From Selenomonadaceae bacterium (GTDB lineage: Bacteria; Bacillota; Negativicutes; Selenomonadales; Selenomonadaceae): 64,000 bases of DNA. Shown in pieces: positions 48,728 to 58,034 of this stretch. Location: the NCBI GenBank assembly GCA_022773425.1, contig JALFBM010000014.1:1-64000 (forward strand), given 5' to 3'. The position numbers and the translations under genes are program-made. The notes under the pieces are model-generated. The model had not been told where the DNA came from. It worked only from the letters and a program-made list of their open reading frames with translations, and did no database searches. Position 1 is the stretch's first letter. Every line of letters begins with the position of its first letter.

Positions 48728-48776
48728 GACCGGTCCACAACGTGTCCTCACGCATGTGAACCGGTCTATTTTTGGT
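48728..48776 (+). terminator. intrinsic terminator of the queF-pdxK-rSAM transcript
   Basis: TAGACCGGTCCACAACGTG ... CACGCATGTGAACCGGTCTATTTTT. Confidence 0.75.
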
Positions 48777-49035
48777 TTGCCATAGATACCTGTTTTCCTT
48801 TTCTATTCAATTGTCGCGAGGAACCTTCTCGAGCAAGTCCTTCGCTTTCCTCGGATATGAATCGTCGCTCTATTTTCATGTTCAGCTGAAACACTATCCG
48901 GGACACCATTTCATCTTTCCCTTGCTCTGACGTTGTGCGCCTGACTTCCGCCGGCCTCGGGGCTTTTGCGGCAGCTCCCTGAGCTATCGTCATCGGCCCT
49001 AACCACGCCTGATGCTGGATATTCTTTTTCTTCAA
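48766..49035 (-). pseudogene. possible decayed serine recombinase remnant
   Basis: Minus ORF contains VFQLNMKIERRFISEESEGLARE, resembling the serine recombinase segment KIERRFIS.RTKEGLA; rest not recognisable. Confidence 0.35.
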
Positions 49036-49114
49036 CGATGCACTTGCTAGTCAGTCCGGAAAGAAGACTGGTGATGCAGAATGATCAAATAACCTTCACA
49101 TCCTTTCTATGTTA

Positions 49115-49195
49115 CTAGAAAGCGGTTATCCGTAAGAGAAAAGCCAATTGGTTCGAGCTCCCGCCGGCCGCTCGCCCTACAAGACTCCTGACCAT
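49115..49195 (-). CDS. candidate 26-aa leader peptide
   Basis: MVRSLVGRAAGGSSNQLAFLLRITAF* preceded by AAAAGGAG 9 nt before ATG; 5' UTR stem AAGAGAAAAG/CTTTTCTCTT overlaps the SD. Confidence 0.35.
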   Translation of the reverse strand: MVRSLVGRAAGGSSNQLAFLLRITAF

Positions 49196-49225
49196 CTGGC
49201 GTGCTCCTTTTCTCTTTTCACTTAT

Positions 49226-49254
49226 AGTATAGCATTCCATGCCGACGATGGCAA
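49226..49254 (-). promoter_or_regulatory. sigma-A promoter reading leftward into the 48.8-49.2 kb region
   Basis: Minus strand TTGCCA (49254-49249) - 17 bp - TATACT (49231-49226). Confidence 0.65.
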
Positions 49255-49387
49255 GACCTTTTGACAGAAAATTTGATAAAAATCGACAAATTCCGACAAA
49301 ATGAGCATACAAATGCGAAAAAACTTTTCCTCAATGGCGAGTGGAATATAGTATAATAAAGAAGAATCGAGTAGAGGAGAGATTGCT

Positions 49388-50230
49388 ATGAAACATCTGA
49401 TTATCGTCCGCGGCGGCGGAGAGCTCGCGACGGGTGTGATTCACTGCCTGCACCGCGCGGGTTTTCGCGTGCTGGCGCTGGAAAAGGCGTTGCCGACAGC
49501 GACGCGGCGCCGCGTCGCGTTTTCGGACGCCATGTATCGCGGGGAAATGACCGTGGAGCGCGTGACTTGCTACAAGGCGGAAAATCTCGACGAGGCGAGA
49601 AAATACCTGAAAAACGGCGAGGTCACGATGCTGGATGATCCGGAGGGCAGATGCATCGCCAAGCTTTCGCCGGCCGTCGTCGTCGACGCGATTACGGGCA
49701 AGCACAATTATGGGACAAACCGGAAGATGGCGCCGCATACCATCGCCCTGGGGGCAGGGTTCTGCGCGGGGCGCGATGTCGACACGGTCGTTGAAATCGC
49801 GCGCGGGCACAATCTCGGCCGCCTGATCTACGACGGCTACAGTGCGAAGGATGACCGCAGCAACGGCTATGTCGGCGTAGACCGCAACATCGAACATCTC
49901 GTCTTTGCACCGGTCGGCGGGACGGTCGACGTGCTGCGCACGATTTCCCAGTTCGTCAAGAAGGACGAATCCATCGCGCATATCCATGGCGAGGACGGCA
50001 GCATCCTTGAGATTCGGGCGACGATCGACGGCATCCTGCGCGGTGCGGTGCACAGCGGCAGCGAGGTCGCGAAGGGTCAGCGCATTGCGGATATTCACCC
50101 GACGATGGGACAGGAGGAGTGCTTCACGATTTCGGATAAGGCGCGCTGCATCGGCGGCAGCGTGCTCGAGGATGTCATGGCGTGGTGGCACGCAAGCCAT
50201 CATCGCCGCGGCTTCCTCTCGCGTCTGTGA
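49388..50230 (+). CDS. yqeB: YqeB-like selenium-dependent molybdenum cofactor biosynthesis/hydroxylase accessory protein
   Basis: MKHLIIVRGGGELATGVIHCLHRAGFRVLALEKALPTATRRRVAFSDAMYRGE; IALGAGFCAGRDVDTVVEIARGHNLGRLIYDGYSAKD. Confidence 0.9.
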   Translation: MKHLIIVRGGGELATGVIHCLHRAGFRVLALEKALPTATRRRVAFSDAMYRGEMTVERVTCYKAENLDEARKYLKNGEVTMLDDPEGRCIAKLSPAVVVDAITGKHNYGTNRKMAPHTIALGAGFCAGRDVDTVVEIARGHNLGRLIYDGYSAKDDRSNGYVGVDRNIEHLVFAPVGGTVDVLRTISQFVKKDESIAHIHGEDGSILEIRATIDGILRGAVHSGSEVAKGQRIADIHPTMGQEECFTISDKARCIGGSVLEDVMAWWHASHHRRGFLSRL

Positions 50231-50916
50231 GCGCGGGGAAGGGCAGCATTCGCGAGGCGTTGCTGTCCTTTTTGTTTCCGCCGCACTGCCCGCATTGCCA
50301 TGCCTATGTGGAAGCGCGCGGAGACTGGTGCCCGGCGTGTCTTGCAGAGATCGCGCATTTCACGGTTTACCCGGGATTCGGCAGCGTTGCGCGTGCCTGC
50401 TCGTTCGGCGCATACCGGGGCGGTCTGCGCGACTTGATCCGCGGACTGAAATATCAGCGAAGGGAGAGTGCGCTGCCGTATATCGAAACGGTGCTGCAGT
50501 TCGTCGCGGAGGGGGAACAACGGGCCATGGCCGCGGACTTCCTGCGGCCTGGGATCCTCGCCGTGCCCGTCCCGCTGGCGAGGGCTCGGCAGAAAGAGCG
50601 CGGCTTTAACCAGGCGGAGCGCATTTTCTCGGGCTGGCTGGCAGAACACGGCATCGAGATGCAGGCCGTGCTCGCGCGGACGCGGGAAACGCGGCCGATG
50701 TACGGGCTCGGGCGCCATGCGCGCCGCGAGAATCTGCGGGGCGCCTTTGCCCTTGCAGACGGTGTGGCGCCGGAGCAGATCCGCGGCCGCCGCATTTTGC
50801 TGCTCGACGATATTCTGACGACGGGAGCGACGCTGGAGGCCTGTGCGGCCGTACTGCATCGGGCGGGGGCCGGCGAGATTCTCGGCATGGTTCTCGCGAG
50901 CGACCATGCCGTATAG
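50227..50916 (+). CDS. ComF family amidophosphoribosyltransferase-like protein
   Basis: LFPPHCPHCHAYVEARGDWCPACLAEI; ARQKERGFNQAERI; RRILLLDDILTTGATLEACAAVLHRAGA; GTG start at 50227. Confidence 0.92.
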   Translation: MSAGKGSIREALLSFLFPPHCPHCHAYVEARGDWCPACLAEIAHFTVYPGFGSVARACSFGAYRGGLRDLIRGLKYQRRESALPYIETVLQFVAEGEQRAMAADFLRPGILAVPVPLARARQKERGFNQAERIFSGWLAEHGIEMQAVLARTRETRPMYGLGRHARRENLRGAFALADGVAPEQIRGRRILLLDDILTTGATLEACAAVLHRAGAGEILGMVLASDHAV

Positions 50917-51054
50917 CTGGCAGATTTCCTCATAGGAAAGTTTAATCCCGTGTGCTATGGCAAAAAAGAGGAAAAAGCCGTGTGCTTGTAGAATGTTCTA
51001 GTCAAGAGAAAACATGGGGCGCCATCTGCGGCGCCTGCGATGGGGATGAGTGTG

Positions 51055-51474
51055 ATGGCTGGAAAATTGAAGAACTGCCCGATCTGCGGCAGACTGTATA
51101 TGGACACGGGACTGCATGTGTGCAGAGACTGCTACGACAAGCGCGAAAAGATGGAATCGGAGATCATCAATTTCGTGCGCGATAACCCGAATTCGACGGT
51201 GCCGGAAATCATTGAGGCGACCGGTGCCAGCGAGAAGCTTATCAAAGAGATGATCCGGCAGGGCCGCTTCATCCAGGTCGGCGTGAAGATGAGCTACCCG
51301 TGCAAGATGTGCGGGGCACCGATCATCTCGGGCGAGATCTGCCCGTCCTGCATGGCAAAGATGCAGAAGGACCTGCAGGCGCAGGCCGCAAAGATCACGG
51401 CGGCCAGGCAGGCGGAGAAAGACCGCCGCAACCAGCGCGGCATGTACTCGATGCATGAGAAAAAGAAAAAATGA
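51055..51474 (+). CDS. YvyF-like flagellar operon protein
   Basis: MAGKLKNCPICGRLYMDTGLHVCRDCYDKREKMESEIINFVRDNPNSTVPEIIEATG; followed by flgM. Confidence 0.88.
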   Translation: MAGKLKNCPICGRLYMDTGLHVCRDCYDKREKMESEIINFVRDNPNSTVPEIIEATGASEKLIKEMIRQGRFIQVGVKMSYPCKMCGAPIISGEICPSCMAKMQKDLQAQAAKITAARQAEKDRRNQRGMYSMHEKKKK

Positions 51475-51502
51475 GGCACGAAGCGAGAAACGAAGAGAAA
51501 AA

Positions 51503-51538
51503 GGGCGCGAGACTTAAGTCTCGCGCCTTTTTTTTCGA
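51503..51538. terminator. intrinsic terminator with a perfect palindromic stem
   Basis: GGCGCGAGACTTAAGTCTCGCGCC followed by TTTTTTTT; no spacer between arms. Confidence 0.85.
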
Positions 51539-51585
51539 TACTGTTACTAGGAAAATAATTTCTTTCTTTTAAGGTGGTGAGGGTT

Positions 51586-51867
51586 ATGACCATCAATCAT
51601 GGCATTCAGGCAGTGTCGAGCGTTTACGCGAATGCACCGGTTGCGCAGGCTGCACGCAAGATGCCAACGGCAAAAGCACGGGAAAATGGCGACGAATTCG
51701 TCGTGTCGAATGAGGCGAAGAGCTTCAGCAGCATGCTCGAGGAGCTTCGCAGTATGGATGAGGTCCGCGAGGACAAGGTCGCGGCGGTCACGCAGCAGAT
51801 TGCGTCGGGGAGCTATTCTGTTTCCTCTGAAAATGTTGCGGCAAGCCTCTTGAACGCGAGATTCTAA
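51586..51867 (+). CDS. flgM: anti-sigma factor FlgM
   Basis: MTINHGIQAVSSVYANAPVAQAARK...RSMDEVREDKVAAVTQQIASGSYSVSSENVAASLL. Confidence 0.9.
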   Translation: MTINHGIQAVSSVYANAPVAQAARKMPTAKARENGDEFVVSNEAKSFSSMLEELRSMDEVREDKVAAVTQQIASGSYSVSSENVAASLLNARF

Positions 51868-51885
51868 GGCAGGGGAGAGACAGCT

Positions 51886-52371
51886 ATGTGGCGTGAACTC
51901 ATCGCATTGCTCCGGCAGATCCGCAATGCCTACGCGAAGAGCATCGACATTGGGAAAAAGAAGCACCATGCCCTCGTCGGGCTGGATTTCCAGACACTGG
52001 ACGCGCTGAACAAGCAGGAAGAGACGCTCACCGGTGAAATCCGCCAGCTGGAGGAGAAACGCCTGCAGCTCATGGCGAAGCTCTCCAAGGAGCAGGCCGG
52101 CATCGAGCAGGACATCAAGCTCAGCAAGCTGCTCGCGAAGCTTCCGACGAGTCCGGTCCGTGAAACGCTCTATGCGCTTTACGCGGAGCTCTCGGAAAAC
52201 GTCAAGGCGGCCAGACAGCTTTCAGACGACAACCGCGTGCTGATTCGCGCGGCAATGACGGCGGTTTCCTACCATCTGAACCGCTTCGGCGGTGCCCGGG
52301 CGGATTCTACGTACGGACGCAGCGGAGCCGAGGGCGGCACGCAGCAGCAGAATCTCGATTTTCGAGCTTGA
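51886..52371 (+). CDS. FlgN family flagellar chaperone
   Basis: Coiled-coil LLRQIRNAYAKSIDIGKKKHHALVGLDFQTLDALNKQEETLTGEIRQLEEKR between flgM and flgK. Confidence 0.8.
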   Translation: MWRELIALLRQIRNAYAKSIDIGKKKHHALVGLDFQTLDALNKQEETLTGEIRQLEEKRLQLMAKLSKEQAGIEQDIKLSKLLAKLPTSPVRETLYALYAELSENVKAARQLSDDNRVLIRAAMTAVSYHLNRFGGARADSTYGRSGAEGGTQQQNLDFRA

Positions 52372-52418
52372 GAACCGGGATCGGAGCGGTAGAGTTTTTG
52401 AGAAAAGGAGGCAAAGGG

Positions 52419-52940
52419 ATGGAGCAGACTGGAGAACGAGGGGGCAAAGCATCGGTTTGCGGTGTGGATGCCAATACGGATGCCGTTTCCCTGCTTTATC
52501 AGCAGCTCGGACTCCTGAACGATGCCTCGGCGCGCGTCAAGGCTCTGCAGGAAACGCTGAAACACAGCACGTCCGGCAAAGGCGTGCGCGAGACCGTCAA
52601 GGAACTCGAAACGATCCTGACGGGGCTGTTTTCGTTTGAAAAGGTGCAGGAGGCATTCCTGCGGCAGCGTGGCTTTTCCGCGATGCGTGACAGCCTTGTG
52701 GCGCTGCCTGTAGCGAAACGGGCGGCCGGGCAGAAGCTCCTGCGCGCGAATGCCGCGCTGGAGCACCGGCTGCGCGGCCAGATCGTCAGCGCGCAGACCC
52801 TTCTGCAGAACAGCAAGGCGTTCGTCGATTTTCATGTCAACGTCATGAACCAGGCACAGGCGAGCGAGACCTACGCGCCGCCGGGCGCCTCAACCGTGGA
52901 AAATCCCCGCGGCGTCAAGATGTTTGACGCCAATATTTAA
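52419..52940 (+). CDS. second FlgN-like/coiled-coil flagellar protein
   Basis: SLLYQQLGLLNDASARVKALQETLKHST...NSKAFVDFHVNVMNQAQASETYAPPG; immediately upstream of flgK. Confidence 0.55.
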   Translation: MEQTGERGGKASVCGVDANTDAVSLLYQQLGLLNDASARVKALQETLKHSTSGKGVRETVKELETILTGLFSFEKVQEAFLRQRGFSAMRDSLVALPVAKRAAGQKLLRANAALEHRLRGQIVSAQTLLQNSKAFVDFHVNVMNQAQASETYAPPGASTVENPRGVKMFDANI

Positions 52941-52963
52941 CAAAGAAAGTACAGGTGACCGAA

Positions 52964-54712
52964 ATGCGTTCAACCTTTGCCGGCCTCAATACGATGGTGC
53001 GCGGCATAACGGCGAATCAGGTTTCTCTCGATACGGTCGGGCATAATATCACAAATGCGTCGACGGACGGTTACTCTCGTCAGAGCGTGAACCTCGTGGC
53101 AGCGCGCTCGCAGGCCTATCCGACCGTCAACGGCGATGCGCGCGTCGGATCGGGCGTGGAAACCCTGTCCATCACGCGTGCGCGCAACGTCTACGCGGAC
53201 AAACAGTTCTGGGCAGAGACAGCGACGCAGAGCTATTATTCGACGAAGCAGACCAATTACGATAAGGTCGAGGCCATCTTTGACGACTCGGATAATACCG
53301 GCATCCAGAATGCCTTGTCTGAGTTCTACAACGCGCTGCAGGACCTCTCGACCGGTGCGAGCACGGCGAGCAACCGCACGGCGGTCGTCGAGAAAGCGAC
53401 GAACTTCGTCGATAAAGTGCAGACCGCGGCCGAACAGATGCAGTCGCAGATCGGTTCGCAGTACGACGACCTGTCCAGTGCGGTAACGCAGGTCAATGCC
53501 ATCACGGGGCAGATTGTCGAGTTGAACAAGAATATCATGACCACGGAGGCAAACGGCGCGTCGGCAAACGACCTGCGCGATCAGCGCGACCTGCTCGTCG
53601 ACAAGCTGTCGGCGTACACGAGCGTCAATGTCTACGAGAGTTCCGATGGCATGTACTCGATCGTATCGAACGGCATCACGCTCGTCGGCGGCGTCAACCG
53701 TTTGACGCTGCAGATGTCGGATCCTATTCACAATGCGGACTACGGCATCAACGATTACAACATTCAGATCAAGGAGTCCGGCATCAACTTCATGCCGACG
53801 AATGGCACGATGAAGTCGCTGCAGGACACGATCGCGGAGGACAAGGGATACATCGACGATCTGTCGGCGATCTCCGGCACATTCCTGACGACGTTCAACA
53901 ACGTCCATCAGCAGGGTGCCGGCATCGACGGCTCGGATTCCAAGCTCGGCACCAGCGATGGCCCGTCGTTTGGTCTGAACTTCTTCGGCGATAACGATAC
54001 GGTCTACCAGTGGGACGATGCCAAGCAGGCCGTCAAGGCGACGAAGCTGAACAACATCCAGCGCAAGCTCGAGCCAAAGAGCGGCACGGATCCCAAAGCG
54101 TCGGTCACGGTGAACATTACGGGCGGTGTCGCGAGCACGCAGGAGCTCAAGGGCATCAATATCATCAAGGAGCTCGGTGTCAACCTGGCGATAAAGAATG
54201 ACCACAATAAAATCGCGGCGCGTATTTTTAAGGTCACGGAGGATACGACGTCGACGGGTGCGAATGCCGGCACGTATTCCGCTGCGCTGAACGGCACCGG
54301 TGATGGTACGAACGCCGTCAATATTGCGAGCGTCATCAATATGGAGCAGAAGAACGTCTCGAATACGGCGACGGTCAAGCTGAACGGCACAGCGGTCAAC
54401 ACGGTGACGGGCGGCGCGGATACGACGACGGAGCGCATGATCGGCACGAATTCCATCAACGCTTACTACAACGCGATGATGAGCCAGCTCGGCAGCGATT
54501 CCGAGTCGATGGACGATAAGGCGGATGCGCAGGACGACCTGATCGAGCAAATCACGGACTGGCGTTCGTCGACTTCCGGCGTCGACTGGAATGAGGAGCT
54601 CTCGAACATGATCATGTTCCAGCAGGGCTACAGCGCGTGCTCGCGCTGCCTGACAACGATGGACGAGATGCTGGACCGGCTTGTCAACAACACCGGCGAG
54701 GTCGGCAGATAA
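52964..54712 (+). CDS. flgK: flagellar hook-associated protein FlgK
   Basis: MRSTFAGLNTMVRGITANQVSLDTVGHNITNASTDGYSRQSVNL; C-terminal SNMIMFQQGYSACSRCLTTMDEMLDRLVNNTGEVGR. Confidence 0.95.
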   Translation: MRSTFAGLNTMVRGITANQVSLDTVGHNITNASTDGYSRQSVNLVAARSQAYPTVNGDARVGSGVETLSITRARNVYADKQFWAETATQSYYSTKQTNYDKVEAIFDDSDNTGIQNALSEFYNALQDLSTGASTASNRTAVVEKATNFVDKVQTAAEQMQSQIGSQYDDLSSAVTQVNAITGQIVELNKNIMTTEANGASANDLRDQRDLLVDKLSAYTSVNVYESSDGMYSIVSNGITLVGGVNRLTLQMSDPIHNADYGINDYNIQIKESGINFMPTNGTMKSLQDTIAEDKGYIDDLSAISGTFLTTFNNVHQQGAGIDGSDSKLGTSDGPSFGLNFFGDNDTVYQWDDAKQAVKATKLNNIQRKLEPKSGTDPKASVTVNITGGVASTQELKGINIIKELGVNLAIKNDHNKIAARIFKVTEDTTSTGANAGTYSAALNGTGDGTNAVNIASVINMEQKNVSNTATVKLNGTAVNTVTGGADTTTERMIGTNSINAYYNAMMSQLGSDSESMDDKADAQDDLIEQITDWRSSTSGVDWNEELSNMIMFQQGYSACSRCLTTMDEMLDRLVNNTGEVGR

Positions 54713-54738
54713 CAGATAGACAGCAGAGGTGAAAGAAT

Positions 54739-56088
54739 ATGGCAATCCGGGTAGCAAGCACCCAGAACGTTTATAACTACCAAAAAGCGCTGAACGAGGC
54801 GAGCAAGCGGCAGTCGGATCTCCTGGAACAGGGCGATGGCAGCAAGCTGCACCGCCCGTCAGACGACAGCGTGGCCTATGCGAAGTACCTGCGTTATCAG
54901 ATTTCCGGCAATGAGAATACGCAGTATCAGGAGAACGTCGATACGGCCATTTCCTGGATGAAGACGTCGGACTCCGCACTGGTCAACATGACAGATATCC
55001 AGACGACGTTCAAGGAAAAGACGGTTTCTGCGGCGAATGATACGAACAACACGAACGATATGCAGGCCATCGCCAAGGAAATGATGGCGGAGATCCAGCA
55101 GCTCGTCTCTCTTGGAAACACGCAGCAGGGCGACCGCTATATCTTCGCGGGACAACGCGATACGACGATGCCGTTTGCAATGTCCGAGACCGAGGTGACA
55201 CGAGGCCTGGCTAAGACTCTTTCGGATAAGCAGTCTGCGTATTTCACGAACGCGGACGACGCGGGGACGGTCCAGCAGATGCTGACGCTAAGCGGCAGTG
55301 ATGGCAATACCTACTATCTGAACACGAAAGACGGCTACATCTACACGAAGGATTTCGTCGAGAGCGGCTATCAGGATAAAGTGACGAAGGATGCCAACGC
55401 GACGGTCAACCCGGCTGTGGATGCGGTTGGTCAGCTCCAAGACTGGGATACGGGGAACGGCGGCACAGAGACCGTGTCGAAGTATTTCCGCAATACCGGT
55501 GAAATCATCGACAGCAAGGCGGTGCTTTCCGGCGCGAAGGACGTCGGTTCCGGCAAGGTCAGCGGTCTGACGTTCAACTTCTCGACCGTCCAGCAGAAGA
55601 TCGTCACCTATAACGGCGACGAGAACGGCATTTCGATGGTCAAGAAGAACGGCACGACCGAGCCGACGTCCGATATCATTAATGTGACCGGTTCGGATAT
55701 TTGGGGGAAAGACATCTTTGACGATGCGAATTCCGGCAATTCGGCCTCCGGCACGGCGATGCTCAATGAAATGCTGACGGTCTACGCGAAGGTCAAGGGA
55801 GACGACCACGCGTGGCTTACCGGCGACGGGCAGACGATCTCTGACCAGGCGCACGCGACGACCGTCAACACGGAGACGAAGCTCGGCGCGCGCCAGCAGC
55901 TCTACACGTCCGTGAAGACGATGCTCGGCAATCAGAACGAAAACATTACGAACGATATCACGAATGTCAGCTCGACCGATGTCGCGAAGCTCTCCGTGAA
56001 GCTCATGGAGGAGACGACCATCTACAACATGAGCCTCGCACTCGGTGCCCGCCTGCTCCCGTCGAGCCTCGCGGATTACCTCTCCTGA
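54739..56088 (+). CDS. flgL: flagellar hook-associated protein FlgL
   Basis: MAIRVASTQNVYNYQKALNEASKRQSDLLEQGDGSKLHRPSDDSVAYAKYLRYQ. Confidence 0.93.
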   Translation: MAIRVASTQNVYNYQKALNEASKRQSDLLEQGDGSKLHRPSDDSVAYAKYLRYQISGNENTQYQENVDTAISWMKTSDSALVNMTDIQTTFKEKTVSAANDTNNTNDMQAIAKEMMAEIQQLVSLGNTQQGDRYIFAGQRDTTMPFAMSETEVTRGLAKTLSDKQSAYFTNADDAGTVQQMLTLSGSDGNTYYLNTKDGYIYTKDFVESGYQDKVTKDANATVNPAVDAVGQLQDWDTGNGGTETVSKYFRNTGEIIDSKAVLSGAKDVGSGKVSGLTFNFSTVQQKIVTYNGDENGISMVKKNGTTEPTSDIINVTGSDIWGKDIFDDANSGNSASGTAMLNEMLTVYAKVKGDDHAWLTGDGQTISDQAHATTVNTETKLGARQQLYTSVKTMLGNQNENITNDITNVSSTDVAKLSVKLMEETTIYNMSLALGARLLPSSLADYLS

Positions 56089-56157
56089 AACGCGTGACGC
56101 GGTACAAGTTTCATGCTAAAATGAAGGGAGAATATCCCAAGGAAGGGAGAAGAAGCC

Positions 56158-56736
56158 ATGGAGTATCTGAACATCCGCCTGACGCAGCCGATGATCGGCA
56201 TGCACACGCGGCTCGGCCAGCTTGAAGCGCATGCGACGCCGGCCCGCCTGCATTCCGAGAACCGTCAGGCCCGCTCGAACGTCGGTATTGAGCAGTCATC
56301 GATTTCCATCAATACCTATCCGAGCCGCCATTCCTACGGCTTCACGAACCACGCCGATTTTGCGAAGGAGCACGGAGAGCAGGGATTCTCCGATCTCGCG
56401 AAAGCGACGTCCGGCCACACGCAGGAAGCGTGGCAATACATCGACAATGCGGCGCGTCCCGGCAGCAATGAGCCGGCCGCGACGTATACGCGCGAGGTAT
56501 GGTCGCAGCTCAGGAAGCAGCGCCAGCTCGTCGCGGAGCTTATCCCGGATCCCGAGATACACGGGACGCCGGCGCGGATCGTCGGCGATGTGGACCCCGG
56601 CGATGTCACGGTCCACATCGATACCGATGCGTTCGCCAAGACGCACTTCACACCAGGGCAGGTGGAAGTCTATATGAAACAAAAAGGCGAAGTTCGCCAA
56701 TGGGTCACGGAAGGCCATTATGATAGGTATGCCTGA
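56158..56736 (+). CDS. DUF6470 family protein
   Basis: MEYLNIRLTQPMIGMHTRLGQLEAHATPARLHSENRQARSNVGIEQSSISINTYPSRHSYG; located between flgL and fliW. Confidence 0.75.
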   Translation: MEYLNIRLTQPMIGMHTRLGQLEAHATPARLHSENRQARSNVGIEQSSISINTYPSRHSYGFTNHADFAKEHGEQGFSDLAKATSGHTQEAWQYIDNAARPGSNEPAATYTREVWSQLRKQRQLVAELIPDPEIHGTPARIVGDVDPGDVTVHIDTDAFAKTHFTPGQVEVYMKQKGEVRQWVTEGHYDRYA

Positions 56737-56775
56737 CGCAGAGCGCCGGGCAGATAATGGAGGCGTAACAAAACA

Positions 56776-57225
56776 ATGAGTAAAAAGGTGCATACGCTCC
56801 GCTTCGGTGACATTACCATCGACGAGGACAAGGTCATTCATTTCGAGGACGGCATTCCGGCTTTCGAGGACGAGCACGAGTTCGCAATCATCCCTTACGA
56901 TGAGCAGAGCCCGTATGTCTTTCTGCAGTCGCTTTCTACGCCGGATCTCGCGTTTTTGATGACCGTGCCGTTCGTCTTTTTCCCGGATTACGAGTTCGAA
57001 CTCGATGATGCCAATCAGCAGAAACTCGGTCTCGAGCACGAGGAGGATCTGCTGATCTACACCCTGCTGACGATCCCCGGCGGCAAAGTGGCGGATATGA
57101 CCGCGAATCTCATGGCTCCGATCGTCATCAATGCGCGGACAAAGCAGGCAAGGCAGGTCGTTCTCGAGAACAGTCCGTATACGACAAAGCACAGGCTTTT
57201 CCAGAACAAAAAAGAGGAGGCCTGA
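56776..57225 (+). CDS. fliW: flagellar assembly factor FliW
   Basis: LRFGDITIDEDKVIHFEDGIPAFEDEHEFAIIPYDEQSPYVFLQSLSTPDLAFLMTVPF. Confidence 0.95.
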   Translation: MSKKVHTLRFGDITIDEDKVIHFEDGIPAFEDEHEFAIIPYDEQSPYVFLQSLSTPDLAFLMTVPFVFFPDYEFELDDANQQKLGLEHEEDLLIYTLLTIPGGKVADMTANLMAPIVINARTKQARQVVLENSPYTTKHRLFQNKKEEA

Positions 57226-57228
57226 ATC

Positions 57229-57456
57229 ATGCTCGTATTGACTCGTAAACCCAAACAACAGATCATGATTGGCGAGAATATCGTCATCAACATCGTCGAG
57301 GTGCAGGGTGACAATGTCCGCATCGCCATCGATGCCCCGCGGGAAATCAAGATTTATCGCGGGGAAATATACCGTGCCATTCAGGACGAAAATAAGCAGG
57401 CGGCTGTACAGGTGCCAAAGGACCTGGACCTGAGCAGTGCGCTGCCGAAGAAGTAA
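57229..57456 (+). CDS. csrA: carbon storage regulator CsrA
   Basis: MLVLTRKPKQQIMIGENIVINIVEVQGDNVRIAIDAPREIKIYRGEIYRAIQDEN. Confidence 0.97.
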   Translation: MLVLTRKPKQQIMIGENIVINIVEVQGDNVRIAIDAPREIKIYRGEIYRAIQDENKQAAVQVPKDLDLSSALPKK

Positions 57457-57501
57457 CCTGCGGGCATTTAAGGACAGCGTTTTTTCTATGGAGGGATAAA
57501 C

Positions 57502-57984
57502 ATGATTGGGGCAGTTTCAGCTACGCAAACGATGACAGCCGCACAGAGCGCTGCCGGGAGCGTCGCGCAGAGCGCGGACTACGCTGCGCACGATACGTTG
57601 GATGCGCAGGAGACGCAGAGCGAGCAGTCCGGCGGGGCGCTGCAGAGCTTGAACGAGCAGGCAGTCGCCAGCGCGGTCAAGCAGGCGCAGAAAACTGAGG
57701 ACGCGAAGGCGGACAAAGAGCAGAAGGACGACAAGAACAAGCAGGATGACCAGCCGCTCAATGAGAATCAGGTGGACTACCTCACCCAAGAGTTGAACAA
57801 GCTCATGAGCAAGATCAACTGTAACCTGGAGTTCACCTACCACAAGGAGCTCAATACCATGTCCGTCAAGATGCTGGACAAGAAGACCCATGAAGTGCTG
57901 AAAGAGGTTCCGCCGGAGAAGCTGATCCAACATATGATCAAGGCGAAGGACTGGCTTGGAGCCTTCCTCGATAAGAAGATTTGA
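57502..57984 (+). CDS. FlaG family flagellar protein
   Basis: LNKLMSKINCNLEFTYHKELNTMSVKMLDKKTHEVLKEVPPEKLIQHMIKAKDWLG. Confidence 0.92.
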   Translation: MIGAVSATQTMTAAQSAAGSVAQSADYAAHDTLDAQETQSEQSGGALQSLNEQAVASAVKQAQKTEDAKADKEQKDDKNKQDDQPLNENQVDYLTQELNKLMSKINCNLEFTYHKELNTMSVKMLDKKTHEVLKEVPPEKLIQHMIKAKDWLGAFLDKKI

Positions 57985-58034
57985 GCGCTGGTTTCGGATT
58001 TTGCAGCTGCACAGTCGCAGAGGAGGAATAAAAA

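Noticed and set aside
49145-49175. GGTTCGAGCTCCC tRNA/tmRNA T-arm-like string
   Set aside because: No complementary T stem, no acceptor stem or CCA, and the rest of a cloverleaf is absent on both strands.
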